64,000 bases of DNA, from the NCBI GenBank assembly GCA_022575985.1, contig JAKSXM010000177.1, forward strand, positions 558,001 through 622,000, read 5' to 3'. Of the stretch, positions 35,201 through 46,027 are shown in pieces. Source of the stretch: Anagrus nilaparvatae. Its lineage: Eukaryota > Arthropoda > Insecta > Hymenoptera > Mymaridae. The notes beneath the pieces are model-generated. The model had not been told where the DNA came from. It searched no databases and worked only from the letters and a program-made list of their open reading frames with translations. Within the stretch, counting starts at the first letter, position 1; every line of letters begins with the position of its first letter. Position numbers and translations under genes: made by a program.

Positions 35201-36867
35201 AGTTTTGGGATGACCAAAAAGACAATCTCTTGTTTGGTTGATCCGATATGAACTTCTACCAAGACTTGCAGTTTAAGCTTATTGGACTTTGTCCCATTGA
35301 ATCCGACGGCTTGAATTCCCACTAAGGGAAATTTAGGGCAATTTGCGAATTGCTGGACATGGTTATTGTAAAATTTTTCTGACATGCACGTGATGGCACT
35401 TCCTGTGTCAATTAACGCTTTCACGGGCACGGTAGTAACTTTAATAGTTATTAATGGACATTTAGCTTTCTTTCGAGTTTGCAGAATGGTATCATCCCTT
35501 TCTTCGAAGTACTCGCGAGGATCTTGTGGAATTGTGTTGACATTAAAATCACATTCAGATCCGCTTAAATCACCTTTCGCAATAATTTGAGTATCAACTT
35601 CGATAGGGTTGATAGCGTTTATTCCTGGTTGATCATTTTTCTTACTAGTTTTATTTTTAACATTGGTGTTCGCTTTTTTATTGTTATTACTCTTTTGTTG
35701 ATTATCGGGTTTCTTGTTAGGACGAGCTTGACCGTTTTCTTGATCTGGATTTCCTCCCTTCTTTTGATTATTTTCATCATGTTGTTGATTTTTACTTGCC
35801 CTACTCCGTTGAATTCTGTCGTCTGCGTCGAAATTAGCGAGTACTTGCATGATCGAGGCTCTTGTATCTTTATTCATTAAATGAAGTTTGATAGTCCTCT
35901 CGAAGTGCGTAGGTAACATGGATAATACCGTGGCTTCTGGTAGACCAAGATCCTGTCCGATACTGAGTATTTGGGTAGCATATTGTACACGAGTGATTCT
36001 TGAATTAGAATAATATGTGCCGTGTCCAACCTTCCAGTGAAGATTTTGCTGGACTATGCTATTCCAGTATTGCTCACGGAATTCTCGTTCGAAGTCTTCC
36101 CAGATTGCAATTTTGTCTTGCACCACATACCACCATGTCCGAGCTTCGCCATCAAGACTTTTTGAGAGATAGTAATTCAAAGACTCGGGGTCTGGCTTTA
36201 CAAAATGTAGATAACGTTTTAATTCATTTAAAAAACGTATCGGTTTTTCGAGGGGTTCGTCTTTAAAGACGGGTATTTTTTCATTAAAAAGCGGAGAGGA
36301 AGTTCCTAGGTTACTTAGAGTGGTCGGTGTCCTTTGAAATGGAGTATATCCGCGACTAGGTAGTACACGGGAACATACTTCTTTGCATTCTTTAACTGCA
36401 GCTTGAACTTCATTTTGAATGCGTTGAGCGCGTTGATAATCTGCTAGAGAGTCAGCCTCCAATGATTCGATTTTCCGTAGAATCGTTTCACTTTGTAAGT
36501 TAATATGATCATAATATTGTTTATTTTTATGTTGGTCACGTTTGTGTTCTCTTATTTCTGCGAGAGTAGGTAGAGAGACCAAACGGGATTCTATTTTTTT
36601 TAATACTTCGACTATTTGACCTACCGTGTCGGTTACGCTTCTCTTCCAAGTCATTTGCGCTTGAGCGGAAGTATATTCCTGGCCTTCTTCGCCGAGTAGA
36701 CTTGGGTTAGGAAACAAATTTGCATGGTCCTCCGAAATGATTGCCAAAGCTTGTGTGATTTTATTGAATTCACTAGCGAGAGATGTCATATCATTGTCTA
36801 GCGAGAAGCTTAGCTCCACAGTATCGTCAATTTCGTCGTTATGATTCGACATTTTAATAATTTTCAT
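32179..36867 (-). CDS. Ty3/gypsy Gag-Pol polyprotein, intact
   Basis: A single 1562-codon frame, with no stop or frameshift between gag and pol. Residues ~1-430 are gag-like: a helical region, a capsid-like block around residues 190-360, and a Gln/Asn/Lys-rich basic stretch (~370-430) but no CCHC zinc knuckle. The aspartic protease has ALIDTGSA with active-site D487. Reverse transcriptase follows: CLDAREL (D746) and FIDD (842-845; the family usually has YxDD). RNase H has LLTDSSDYALGAIL (D991). Integrase has an HHCC finger (H1197, H1202, C1232, C1235) and a D1264-D1324-E1359 catalytic triad. The order PR-RT-RH-IN places it in Ty3/gypsy. The C-terminus ends in RGRPKKVKRL, AT-hook-like. Start at M1 (36867), with M6 as an alternative. 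The downstream polypurine tract and LTR are present; no 5' LTR or primer site is found upstream, so the copy may be unable to mobilise itself. Confidence 0.95.
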   Translation of the reverse strand: MKIIKMSNHNDEIDDTVELSFSLDNDMTSLASEFNKITQALAIISEDHANLFPNPSLLGEEGQEYTSAQAQMTWKRSVTDTVGQIVEVLKKIESRLVSLPTLAEIREHKRDQHKNKQYYDHINLQSETILRKIESLEADSLADYQRAQRIQNEVQAAVKECKEVCSRVLPSRGYTPFQRTPTTLSNLGTSSPLFNEKIPVFKDEPLEKPIRFLNELKRYLHFVKPDPESLNYYLSKSLDGEARTWWYVVQDKIAIWEDFEREFREQYWNSIVQQNLHWKVGHGTYYSNSRITRVQYATQILSIGQDLGLPEATVLSMLPTHFERTIKLHLMNKDTRASIMQVLANFDADDRIQRSRASKNQQHDENNQKKGGNPDQENGQARPNKKPDNQQKSNNNKKANTNVKNKTSKKNDQPGINAINPIEVDTQIIAKGDLSGSECDFNVNTIPQDPREYFEERDDTILQTRKKAKCPLITIKVTTVPVKALIDTGSAITCMSEKFYNNHVQQFANCPKFPLVGIQAVGFNGTKSNKLKLQVLVEVHIGSTKQEIVFLVIPKLVHPCLLGIDSLTKFGIVINTLNSTLYCQSNPNEIIQTEDHAINETDALTINSITNEFSPIFEAEINSADDGSSNDNDFIPSKEEISQKMFETSGLSPHQMQRMQSLLEKYVDVFTKKIGRLKNFTYEFTVKNPNPYLHKTYPVPIKYRDRVDLEIDRMLEEDIIEPSDSEFINPLVIALKNNGDVRVCLDARELNNYLQMDHEGAETIDELLSRCANITFMSSFDLNMSFWQIELEQNSRKYTAFLYEGRCYQFKVLPFGTKVSGAALCRGTRIAFKKLMKFLISFIDDMLCISQDFDDHIRHLEMLFQACREYNLTLNFSKAKICRPEIKFLGYILTTKGLKADPKKINKIQEFPAPRNIKQLRGFLGLINFYARFSYEIAAETTSLLELLRKDVKWKWETHHQEAFDRVKMLFINTVVLKHPLPNVPYQLLTDSSDYALGAILTQVDEDDNQKIVACASRTLKGPELNYFTSEKEMLAIVWSIEKFKTYIFGNQVTIKTDHRALIFLKICKFLSPRLMRWALSIQHYDIEIEYIRGKDNIIADLFSRTLYGDQSLSKQIDYEVVVASILARDPSNQIVQKMKNIAFWQNQDTKLMQIKKVMLDTNKARRGYKIIDKILYQNEKIVIPKSIIIPLITEIHEIYGHVGTYRCFRIFKEAFAYNKIKRKISRVLKACDSCQRNKYSQISSATNPQPIITTDKNQLLAIDFVGPFPTSTGGVKFILTTIDAFSKYVVLYPIKKHNGAAVLNCLKNDYLPKYGKPKRLLMDNATQFTSEKFIQEIRKLGIKPSFVAIRHPSSNIVERIHKEINRFFRSLIKNKHTEWASWVPIIQNCLNETHHETTEYCPVQLHLNQEPQRFWEKFFNIKKSDTASELRVFLAGKRIRRKAELRSNKLRKINTFKYREGDSVLVKALNVSNSVLKQIAKFMSIYEGPYTIKKEVGPTTFLLTDPNTVTDRGIFNSVLLKPYYHDVKKARLGEVPSSPPEASRDRKTKSQRGRPKKVKRL

Positions 36868-37254
36868 TTACGTAAGAAGAAAAAAAATTTTTTACGAATG
36901 ATTATCAAAGATAAAGTTTTTACGATTTTATTTTAATTGCAAGTGACGATGATTCATCAAGATTATACAAAAAAGTCTTGGATCATCTGAACGACTTGTA
37001 CAAAAAGCATAAATTTTAAAAAAAATTATAATTATTTAATAATTTAATAATAATTATATATAATTATTTTGTACAAATAGTTTTTAGATTTGTAAACTAT
37101 TAAGTTTTTACTAACTTTTATATTATTTTGGAAATGTTTAATTTCTTCATTTTAAGAAATTTTTTTAAAAGCTAGAGTTATACGAGATATATCTTACGGA
37201 ATTATAAATTAAACACTTAAAAATGAAAATAAATAATTTAAATAACTGGAATAT
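36868..37254. other. Leader of gag-pol and AT-rich DNA; no 5' LTR
   Basis: On the minus strand this precedes gag-pol. A primer site (TGGTGCCGAAACC) and the LTR end TACCGTCTCA would be expected within ~100-150 bp but are absent; the sequence passes into A/T-rich DNA from about 37000. The element is 5'-truncated or rearranged. Confidence 0.65.
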
Positions 37255-37856
37255 CTCCTTTAAGGGATTCCACGTCAGCTGGGCTCAAGTTGGACTGGAG
37301 GCATTGAAAATTTGTTTAAAATATTTTTTTCTGTGTTGTCAAGTCCATTTGACTCCTCCCCCCTAAATAAGGCACATTTGAACGCTCTCCCCCTAAAAAA
37401 TGACCTACTTAAAATACCCCAACTGCCTATATAAAATATTAGACACGTATTTTTTTGTTTTTCATAAAAATGAAGATTAAAAAAGCGATGACGTCACGTT
37501 TACCGTATACAATTAAATATTATAAAATTTTTGAACCATGAACTCCCCATGAATGCCACTATTGGTTCCTGAAAGATTACGAATTATTAGTAAGTATCAA
37601 ATATTTTTATACCTGTTAGAAAACCAACAAAACAGAATTTATTCCTTAAAATAATTCAGAAAAATCAAAATGGGCGATAAATTCAATAATCAAGTTAAGA
37701 ATTTAATCATTTTTTTCATGCAACAATCTTATAGGATCTATAAAGCTAAAAATAAGTGAGTGGACTTGGTTTTAGTTGCACTTTCGGAAAAAATAGTTTG
37801 GACCAATTTTTTCAACTCTTTAGTTAATTTTGAGCTCGACTGGCGTGGAACTTTTC
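37255..37856. repeat. ~600-bp inverted-repeat element
   Basis: The left arm GGATTCCACGTCAGCTGGGC...TCAAGTTGGA (37263-37296) is inverted, diverged, at 37826-37852 (TTTTGAGCTCGACTGGCGTG, GAAC). AAAATATTTTTTTC near 37320 has its inverse near 37785. Related phrases occur at 42330-42400, 43075-43115 and 63310-63350. Old nonautonomous element; no TSD. Confidence 0.5.
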
Positions 37857-38232
37857 ACATATATGTCGTAGTACAATAGACGTTTTAGTCGACGTTTTAG
37901 TATAATAGAAAAGTAACATAGGATAAAGCATTTTAGAAAAAAAAATTATTTTATCAAATTTAAAAATTTTTTGAAAAAGCGTAATTTGAGACCATTTCAC
38001 CATTTAGAACTCAAAATGTTGACCCGTTAATTTTTTTAAACAAAAGTTTATGAAAGTTATATAAATTGCTATAACAAATTAACGATTCAACATTTCGAGC
38101 TCTAAATGGTCTCAAATTACGCGTTTTCAAAAGATCTTTTTTGGAATACAAATTTATAGCCTCGGTTATAGCGAAAAACCTAAGTTAGATTTCTATTATA
38201 CTGAAATGTCTATAGTACTACAACATATATAA
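37857..38232. mobile_element. ~375-bp foldback MITE
   Basis: ATATGTCGTAGTACAATAGA is inverted at the right end as TCTATAGTACTACAACATAT with two mismatches; the arms continue inward to GCGTAATTTGAGACCATTT (37980) against AAATGGTCTCAAATTACGCG (38108). Noncoding. TA dinucleotides flank the ends. Confidence 0.8.
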
Positions 38233-39669
38233 TTTAAAAATTCTACATTACATACGTGAATAATTTTAAATACAGAAAAAAAAAATTATATTAAAAATTG
38301 TAGTTAATTAAAATTTTTATTAAAATAAATATATGCGCACATAACCGTATAAAAATATTGCAATATAAATGAATAATTAAAAATATTCGAAAAAGTTAAT
38401 TATATTTACTTTAAACAAAATTAAATTTTTCCTACATTATACCACTACTTAGTGATATAAATATACATTTAAAAAGCTTAATCATCAATTCACTAATTAA
38501 TTTTTTTTTCAAGTAAAAATAGCTATTTGTTATTACCAAGGGACATTATATAACTTTTGACCTTGAATATGGTGTGAGGGTCTTGATGAGAGTATGTAAA
38601 AGAGGGTAAAATGAATGACTTATAAGCGTAAAACCGATTATTGTTAGCGTTTATTATAAAAGAACTAATGAGTTCGTTCATTTATTTGAGATGATAAACT
38701 TTTGTATGAAGACCGAATTATATAGGGCTGAATTTGGCATTTGACTTGTTATAATATGGAGGGGGAAGTAGTAAACTTGCATGCAAAACTGAGAGATAGA
38801 ATTTGAAAATAAAACTCAAATTAATTAAAAAACAATACCAACATGACAAATTAATAAATTTTAAAACACTTAATTAAAATTCAAATTTTTTAAATTTAGC
38901 CCTGAGTCATTCTCTGGCTTTGTACATGGATCGCTAATTCAGCTAAATTTTGTCCCCACAGATTCAACTTGGACCATTTGGATCCTTAAAATTTAATTTT
39001 TAAGTGGGGCCACATGAGCGTATAATTTTTTATACTTTGACCTACTTTTAACATCAAGATAAAATTCTCAAAAATTTAATAATATTCTGCTGTCAAAACT
39101 AATATACAAAATACTAATAAATTTATTTATTAAATTATGTAACAAATAAACAAATTACATAATTTAGTATTAAATTAATAAAAATTAATTAGCAAGTATT
39201 TTTTTTTCTACCAATTTATTTATTTTTTTTACAAACTTTGTATTAATAATAAAACCTTGAAATAAACACCGAATAATTAATTTTAACTTATTGAACAATG
39301 AACGCAGTGAAAAATATTTCATTAGTTATCATTAAGCCTCGTGTGCATGAAATTTAAAATATTTTGCCTTAAAAAAATAATCTAAAAACCTTTTATTAGA
39401 TAAGGTCATTTACACATTTTAAATAAATAATAATAATATTAATTGACGTAATAACAAATAAGTATTTATAAAAGTTTAATACGTTGTTGTGTCAGTTTAT
39501 CGGACTAATCGAATAAGAACTTTAAAAATATCGATTTTAGTACAATATATTATCAAAATGACGTTTAAAGCTTGACAAAAAATTTTTTTTTTATTTATTT
39601 ACACACAGTAGTCAGTTGATATTTTTTTATTTAATTTTGTTATAATTTAAAAATACACAAAGTTAAATC
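38233..39669. other. AT-rich noncoding DNA
   Basis: No gene seen. Near 39605-39620 ACACAGTAGTCAGTTGAT contains an arthropod-type initiator-like TCAGT about 55 bp before the candidate exon at 39670. Confidence 0.45.
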
Positions 39670-39706
39670 ATGGATAAATTAAATTTATCAACGTTTTCTA
39701 ATACAC
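39670..39706 (+). CDS. Candidate first coding exon of the SLC5-like gene
   Basis: AATCATGG gives a good start context. The exon codes MDKLNLSTFSNT plus one base and ends in the strong donor CAC|GTAAGTG. Joined to the acceptor at 59110, the phase fits and the frame stays open into the transporter. A hydrophilic N-terminal extension suits this family better than the hydrophobic alternatives at 54586 and 57556. It would imply a ~19.4-kb intron. Chance cannot be excluded for so short a segment. Confidence 0.3.
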
Positions 39707-40635
39707 GTAAGTGCTTATCAATTTTTAATCTATTTTAATATAACCAAAAAATAAAAATTATATGATGAAATCACTTATTTAAATAGAAAAAATAAAAAAC
39801 AATTGTTACTGGTTAATTTGAATGAAATTTTGAATTTGATTTTAAAATGACTTAATTATTTATAAATTTATAATATTTTTATTATTTTTGTTAAAAATTG
39901 CAAGAAAAAATTTAACAGTCACATTTTTTTTTTATTATTTGTGCTATATTATTTTTTCCTTCAATAAAAAACGCATGCGCTTGATATGAATTCTATCACA
40001 TGATTTGCAAGTTTTTTTACTTTAGTATATCTACTTTAATTTTATTTAATTGATTGTGTTTGTTATACATAAATATAAATTTTTTTTTGTTGTTAAGATT
40101 TAATTTAAATTATTATTTATTAATTTAAAATAACTGTTTGTTGATTATTTTATAATAATGAACAGATTTTTTTAAATTTTGGATTTTTAGTAAATCTTGA
40201 AATTTATACTGAAGTTAATTTTGAAGTTTATTGGGGTTTATTAAATATAATTAAAAATAAGTTCATTTCTGGGCATTAAGAGCGTGTTAGAAAACTTAAT
40301 TTTTTTTTTTGTGTTTCCACAACATTAGAATAATAAGCAAAATTTTTTAAATTTTACGGTTTTATTTCCTTGTTTGAAATTAACTTGAACTGTTTGGATG
40401 CAAGGAAATTAATAATTTAAATTTTTTTAATAATAAATTTAGTATCCGACAAATAAAATTTTGACTTAAAAAACTGAAATATGTTTTCTTAGTTTTTTCT
40501 AAAAACTTGAAGTAAGTTTGTGTAAACACAACCTAAATGTATGGAAAATGTTTGCTGCAGATGAGGGCTAGGTATAATGCATAAATGTTATGCAACATTA
40601 AAATAAAATTTGCTATTTTTATAATTTGGAATTAT
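39707..40635. other. AT-rich noncoding DNA
   Basis: No gene or repeat recognised. Confidence 0.5.
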
Positions 40636-40935
40636 CAACTTTACTAGATGTTAAGATTCGAAACCCCAACTATTCTGATACCCTAAGTTAAGCCTGTATT
40701 ATTCTAAGCCCCTAAATCGAAAATATTCTAAGTCCTTTAACCCGAATTATTGCAATTCCCAAAACATCGATTTCTAAGTCCCTGAACTTTAATTACTCTA
40801 AGTCCCTAAACTTAAATTATTCTAAGTCCCGAAACCTGAATTATTCTAAGTCCCTAAGTCGAAATTATTCTAAGACCCATTTGACTTACCCCCTTGATTT
40901 TCAGATTTCCAGGGTACCCCCTCCCTATAAACATT
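40636..40935 (+). repeat. Dispersed tandem repeat (ATTATTCTAAGTCCCTAAAC), best copy
   Basis: At least eight consecutive units of about 20-24 bp, e.g. ATTATTCTAAGCCCCTAAAT, ATTACTCTAAGTCCCTAAAC and ATTATTCTAAGTCCCGAAAC, bounded by TACTAGATGTTAAGATTC on the left and CCAGGGTACCCCCTCCC on the right. The reverse complement of the same layout is at 15030-15310. Confidence 0.8.
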
Positions 40936-43915
40936 TTTCATGTAAATAATACATTTTTATCCCAGTAGCTGATTCAAAGAAGTATCTCGTAGGTGGCAAA
41001 CTAGTTAAATTTTATTTGCTTTTTCAAAAAAATTGTAAAATAAATTTCAGAAATAAAAAAAACAGTAAATTTTTGAAGCTTAGGGAGGGCGAAGAAAAAG
41101 CATATAATATTATAGAAATTTATCCTAATTTTTTTGAACCCCCTATCTTTGGACACGAATACTTTTCAAAATTTTACTGTACTATAATTTTAGTAATACT
41201 TCAGACATTAAAATTACCGAGTACCTATTTTGAAATATATAAATTCCTGTTTATAACCTCTGATATATATTATTCTGATTACAATAGCTGCATTATTCTA
41301 AGCTTTGAATCTCATTTTTTTCTATTTGTTTTAAAAAGATGTCCATAAATCGTAATTTAAAAAAAATATCGAGTTTTGCATCATATCTGGATATAGTGCA
41401 CGGTTTCTTTGGGTCCAAAACTGAAAATAACCCATTTCTGAAAATTTTTGTAAATTTTTCCCCTTTTCAAACAATTATCGTATTATTTTCAGTTTTGAAG
41501 TATATTTTTACCAACTCCATTTTGAGTCTATTTTGTACAATACCTTTTGGTGTTAAATTTGTAAATATATAAAAATGTATACTTTTTTCTAGGTATTCGC
41601 AAATTCATATGCAACATTTTATTTATTAAAAAAAAAAATAACATGATTCATTATTTACTACGATAATAACTTTGACGTAATTTTTTAAAAATTATTCAGT
41701 TCTGGGAGAAAAAGTATATTATTTATATGATAAATCAATATTTGTATTATATTTAGATATACAGGAAGACTTTAAATTATTTTTTTTTAGGTATAATAGT
41801 GATTAATTTACCTATAAATAAACTGTATAATATATAATAGTATTTTATTTTAAGAATAATTTTTATTTTCAATATTGCTAATAAATTGTAAAGATGAAAA
41901 TAAAATTTGGTGGTTTCCGAACGTTTGAAAATCAATTTAGTCATAATCTATTACTTACAGCAATTAAAATTCCTTATTTGATGATTCGTGTTGATCTTCG
42001 GCTTTTTAAAATTTATTAAGCCTCGATTTATTTTGGCTATTTTTATAAAATTCTTTAACTAAAGGAGCTAAATTAAATTTTTTTTTTAATAAGGTCGACA
42101 TTCTTTCTAAGAAGAAAGCAAGCATCAGTCAATTTTCTTATTAAGTGAATCTAAAAATTGTGAATTTTTGAAGTGTTTTATTCTGCGTATTTTTACTTAT
42201 CATCAATTCTCAATGTAAACCTTTTGATTAGATTAAAATGCACATGATGTATGATGATCAAAGTTGGTCAAGCAGAGAAAAATAGAATTATAAAATGAAT
42301 AATGGCAAAGTTAAATAATATAAGTTAAGGATTCCATTCACATTAGGCCCAAGTTTCAACTAAAGAATCTTAAAATTCGGCCTAAAATATTTTTTTCCAA
42401 AAATGCAAAATAAATTCTTGCATCATTTTTTAGCTTTCTTAACCTCATTATAGATTTTTGTAGCCATTTTTGTACTTTTGCCCTATTTTGGTAAATTGAT
42501 TGAAAATTTTTTTTATTCTTGTTGCCAAATACTTATTTTACCGTAAAAAAAATTTTTTGCACGGGTAATGTTAGATTTCTCGCAAAATTTGATTCTAGTG
42601 TCCAAAAGATTAATCGTACGAACTACGCATGCGCGTGAAAATAATCATTTGTTTTTTTTCTTGCAGCTGAAGTATCTCAAAATATTTGTGCAGAAACATA
42701 TATATTCCATAAGTTTTTATTTTATAACCGATTTTTACCTCGTGAAAAAAAATCCGTTGGATAAGCTGATCTAAAAGTTTGAGACCTCTTCTATGTCACA
42801 TGATTAAATGAAAATTTGAATCCAGATTCCTCGATAACTTTTAAATACTTTTTGTATTTTTAAAAATAATTTTTTCGGCGCAGTCTAAACCTACTTTTGA
42901 AGCCTGGAATCAAATTCTACGGAAAATCATTTCATAAAATATTTTTCACTGTAAAATAAGGGTTTGAAGAAAACGTAAGTAAATTTTAAATCAAATAAAT
43001 TAAAAAAGTGGATAAATACATAAAAATGGATTTCAAAATGAGAATTGAATCGGCAAAACTAAAAGCTGGTGGAAAGACTTATTTTTCGTCGCTTTTTTGG
43101 AAAAAAATATTTTAGTTTCAAGCTAAACTAGCCTAATTATCTATTTTTTATTTATGAGTATATAATGTTCAAATTACCCCTTTTTTCCTTTTTATAAAAT
43201 ATCTAAAAGTTAAATTAAATTTTTTTCTTTATTTCCATTTCAGAATTGAGGATTACCGTGGTAAAATAGAAATGTCACCAAGTAAATATTAAAGTAAAAT
43301 TTTATAAGAAAATATCCTTTTCCTTCAATTTTATACCTTTTTATAATACTAGGATTCTAAATATCAATGTCAAATACAGATGATCATTGATATTTAATAA
43401 AGTAAAACGTCGATCAAAAATTTTATTCTATTCTTTATTGTACTCAAATTCATGATAGTAGAATAATAACTTCCTTATTTTTTAAAAAGTTATAAGCATA
43501 TCTTAGACATAACTTAAGTCAAGAATTTATTTTCATAAGTCGTCAAATTGTACATTAATTGCTTTATGTAAAATTACGATTTCTAAAGGCTATCCTGGGA
43601 TAAGATAGGTAAATTGCCCTAAGACCCAAATTTTGAAATAAAGTAGATGATGCTGTCACCATGACCTAAAAACTTTTATTTCCACAGTCCAAAATTTTAT
43701 TTTTCCACTTGGCCCTCGGGAGGGTGGGGGGGGGGGCAAGAAGCGTGTTTTTATAGTTTTTTGACCGTTATTTAACTTATTAGCTACAACTCCACCAAAT
43801 TGTCTCAGATTGGGGAAGAGCCTTTTGAATATACTTTTCGGATAAAAATATAGGACAATATAAAATTTAGGACAAATTAGGTATTCATAGAGCCACGGTG
43901 GGTTTGAACCTCAGT
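40936..43915. other. AT-rich noncoding DNA with weak repeats
   Basis: No credible gene: frames at 41016-41572 are AT-driven. 42330-42430 and 43050-43140 carry relatives of the 37255 element. A G-run (about 43722-43736) sits within a slightly GC-richer patch at 43590-43760. Confidence 0.45.
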
Positions 43916-44561
43916 TTGAACGCTTGATAACCTGAAAGTTCTAGCACTTCAGGTTTCTTTCTTGGAATGATCTTTACTATGATCCAGAAACCCCATGAAA
44001 TTGTTTTTAAAATCGTACAGGATTCTAAAAACTTTTTTAGGAGAGTTAAAAAAAGGCCCAAAATAACCAATTTTTAAATTTGTTTAAATTGATGCCAAAA
44101 TTCTAACTTTTCATGAAAATGGGATCTATAGGCCTCAAAAACTTTCTACAAGCTTCAAGTTTCGAAAAATTTTTTATTTGTCTCTTTTTATTGAATAATT
44201 TCTGAGATATCGCTTTTCAAAGACAATGATTAAAATTGACTTTTTTTAAAAAACCTAAAATTAGGACTCTTACTTTAAATCATCATATCTGTTAAACAAA
44301 CAATTAATAAGAGACGAGTAAAAAAAAAAATTTTTGGAAATTTGAAGCTTGTAGAAGATTTTTTAAGCCTATAAGATTTGGCATCAATTTAAAGAAGTTT
44401 AAAAATTGGTCATTTATGGTCTTTTTTAAGCTCTCCTAAAAAAAGTTTGTAGAATTTCGTATGATTCTGAAAACTATTTCATGGGATACCTGGATCATAG
44501 TAAAGATCATTCCAAGAAAGAAACCTGAAGTGCCAGAACTTTCAGGTTATCAAGCGTTCAA
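43916..44561. mobile_element. 646-bp foldback element
   Basis: Long arms: TTGAACGCTTGATAACCTGA (43916), CACTTCAGGTTTCTTTCTTG and GGAATGATCTTTACTATGAT are all inverted in the right arm ending CAAGCGTTCAA (44561), with few mismatches over roughly 240 bp. The centre contains GAAATTTGAAGCTTGTAGA, shared with 17810. Noncoding. No TSD recognised. Confidence 0.85.
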
Positions 44562-45465
44562 TGATCAATTATCGTAAAAATCCGTATTCCACATCACAGA
44601 TTAATGTTCCATAACCTTAACTTTAAGGTAAGACAAACTCCTAAGAAGTCGGTATTCCCCTAGTTACTGATACTTTTTGGAAAAAAAGCAAATTTCGCAA
44701 CAATAAACTTAAAATTATTATTAAAAATCAATATGAAAAAAAGAATTTATTTTTAATGTAAAATGAAAAACTTTTTTTTTCTTATTAAAATAAAAGTTTA
44801 TTTTATAAGTTTTTTTTTCAACTTTAAAGAAAGTTATAAAGTCTTTATACAATAAGCATTTCTTTAATAAAATTAATACTTTCATAAAAGTCTTAAAATA
44901 AACTTTACTTTATCTCCAGAGATTTTATTTATCATTTAATATTAATAAGTTTAACACATACTATCAGACATGTAGATAATACGTTAATACATCAAATTTT
45001 TAGTTTATCATATTACAAGTACTGAGTATTGTTCTTCTGGAAGCTGTTTTTATTGTAATTTATTCAAATCTATTCAGGTTATGATATATTTCTTAGATTT
45101 ACTAGTAATTTACTAGTTTTAGTTTTTTTTTTTAATAAAAAAATTGATAATTTTTCCAGTCTTACTTACAAAATATCAGAGAAGATCTCTTGATGGAGAG
45201 AACAGACATAATATTAAAATTCAATTTAAATTAGGGCTAAACTTGAAGATCTTTAAAGTCCAGTAAATTTTCATAGATAAACTATTAACTCTAATAGCTA
45301 TATATTTATCAAAAATTTTTATACTTATTAAAATGCAGATTAAATTTTTGAATTTTCTATGCTTGACTTTAGTTTGACTTCTACCTTAATTTGCCAAATT
45401 TTTATTAAAAAATATGCTTTTATATCTTTTTAATGAAAAACAATAAAAACAAATAACAGTTAAAC
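44562..45465. other. AT-rich noncoding DNA
   Basis: Nothing recognisable. Confidence 0.5.
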
Positions 45466-45473
45466 ATTAGAAG

Positions 45474-46019
45474 TAGGGGTGTGCGGTTACCCGAATTTTC
45501 GGGTACCCGCCCGAAACACCGATCTTATTTTTTTCGGGTCGGGTCGGGTCGGGTCGGTCTTCGGTTATACCCGAAAAGCTTCAAGGGTCTGAAGGTATAG
45601 TTTTTAGGTGGGAAATTTCCCTGGCATTACGATTCTATCATCCTTTTTGCGAATTCCATTCGCTCTTAAAAATGAGAATAAAAGGGTCAAAAAATGACTT
45701 GCTAAAGAAAAAGGATAATTTTTATTAACTTTAAGTTAAATTAAATAAATAAATAAATAAATTTGCATTTTTTTAAACTTTTTATATACTACTTTTTTTT
45801 AATGATAAAAAATAATTATTTACTTTATAATGTTAAATACTAAATAATTAGGATTAGTTAAAAAGGATGTTAGAATCGTAATGCCAGGGAAATTTCCCAC
45901 CTAAAAACTATACCTTCAGACCCCTGAAGCTTTTCGGGTATAACCAAAGACCGACCCGATCCGACCCGAAAAAATCCAAGACCACCCGAAGCTTCGGGTC
46001 GGGTAATCGCACACCCCTT
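45474..46019. mobile_element. 546-bp hAT-type MITE with 8-bp TSD
   Basis: TAGGGGTGTGCGGTTACCCG at the left end is inverted at the right as CGGGTAATCGCACACCCCTT. The direct repeat ATTAGAAG flanks both sides (45466-45473, 46020-46027). Arms continue inward for ~150 bp (GAAAAGCTTCAAGGGTCTGA, GGTGGGAAATTTCCCTGGCA). The left arm contains a short GGGTC tandem array (45536-45560), and the right arm only two such units. The interior is AT-rich and noncoding. Ends and TSD length fit the hAT superfamily. Confidence 0.92.
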
Positions 46020-46027
46020 ATTAGAAG

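Noticed and set aside
34682..36266. Several plus-strand frames opposite gag-pol (34682-34942, 35384-35590, 35587-35880, 36015-36266)
   Set aside because: They are shadows of the strongly coding minus strand and show no protein-like features.
41016..41572. Two overlapping frames of 110 and 77 codons
   Set aside because: Composition is Phe/Ile/Lys/Asn-rich as expected from AT-rich DNA; no motif, no splice context.
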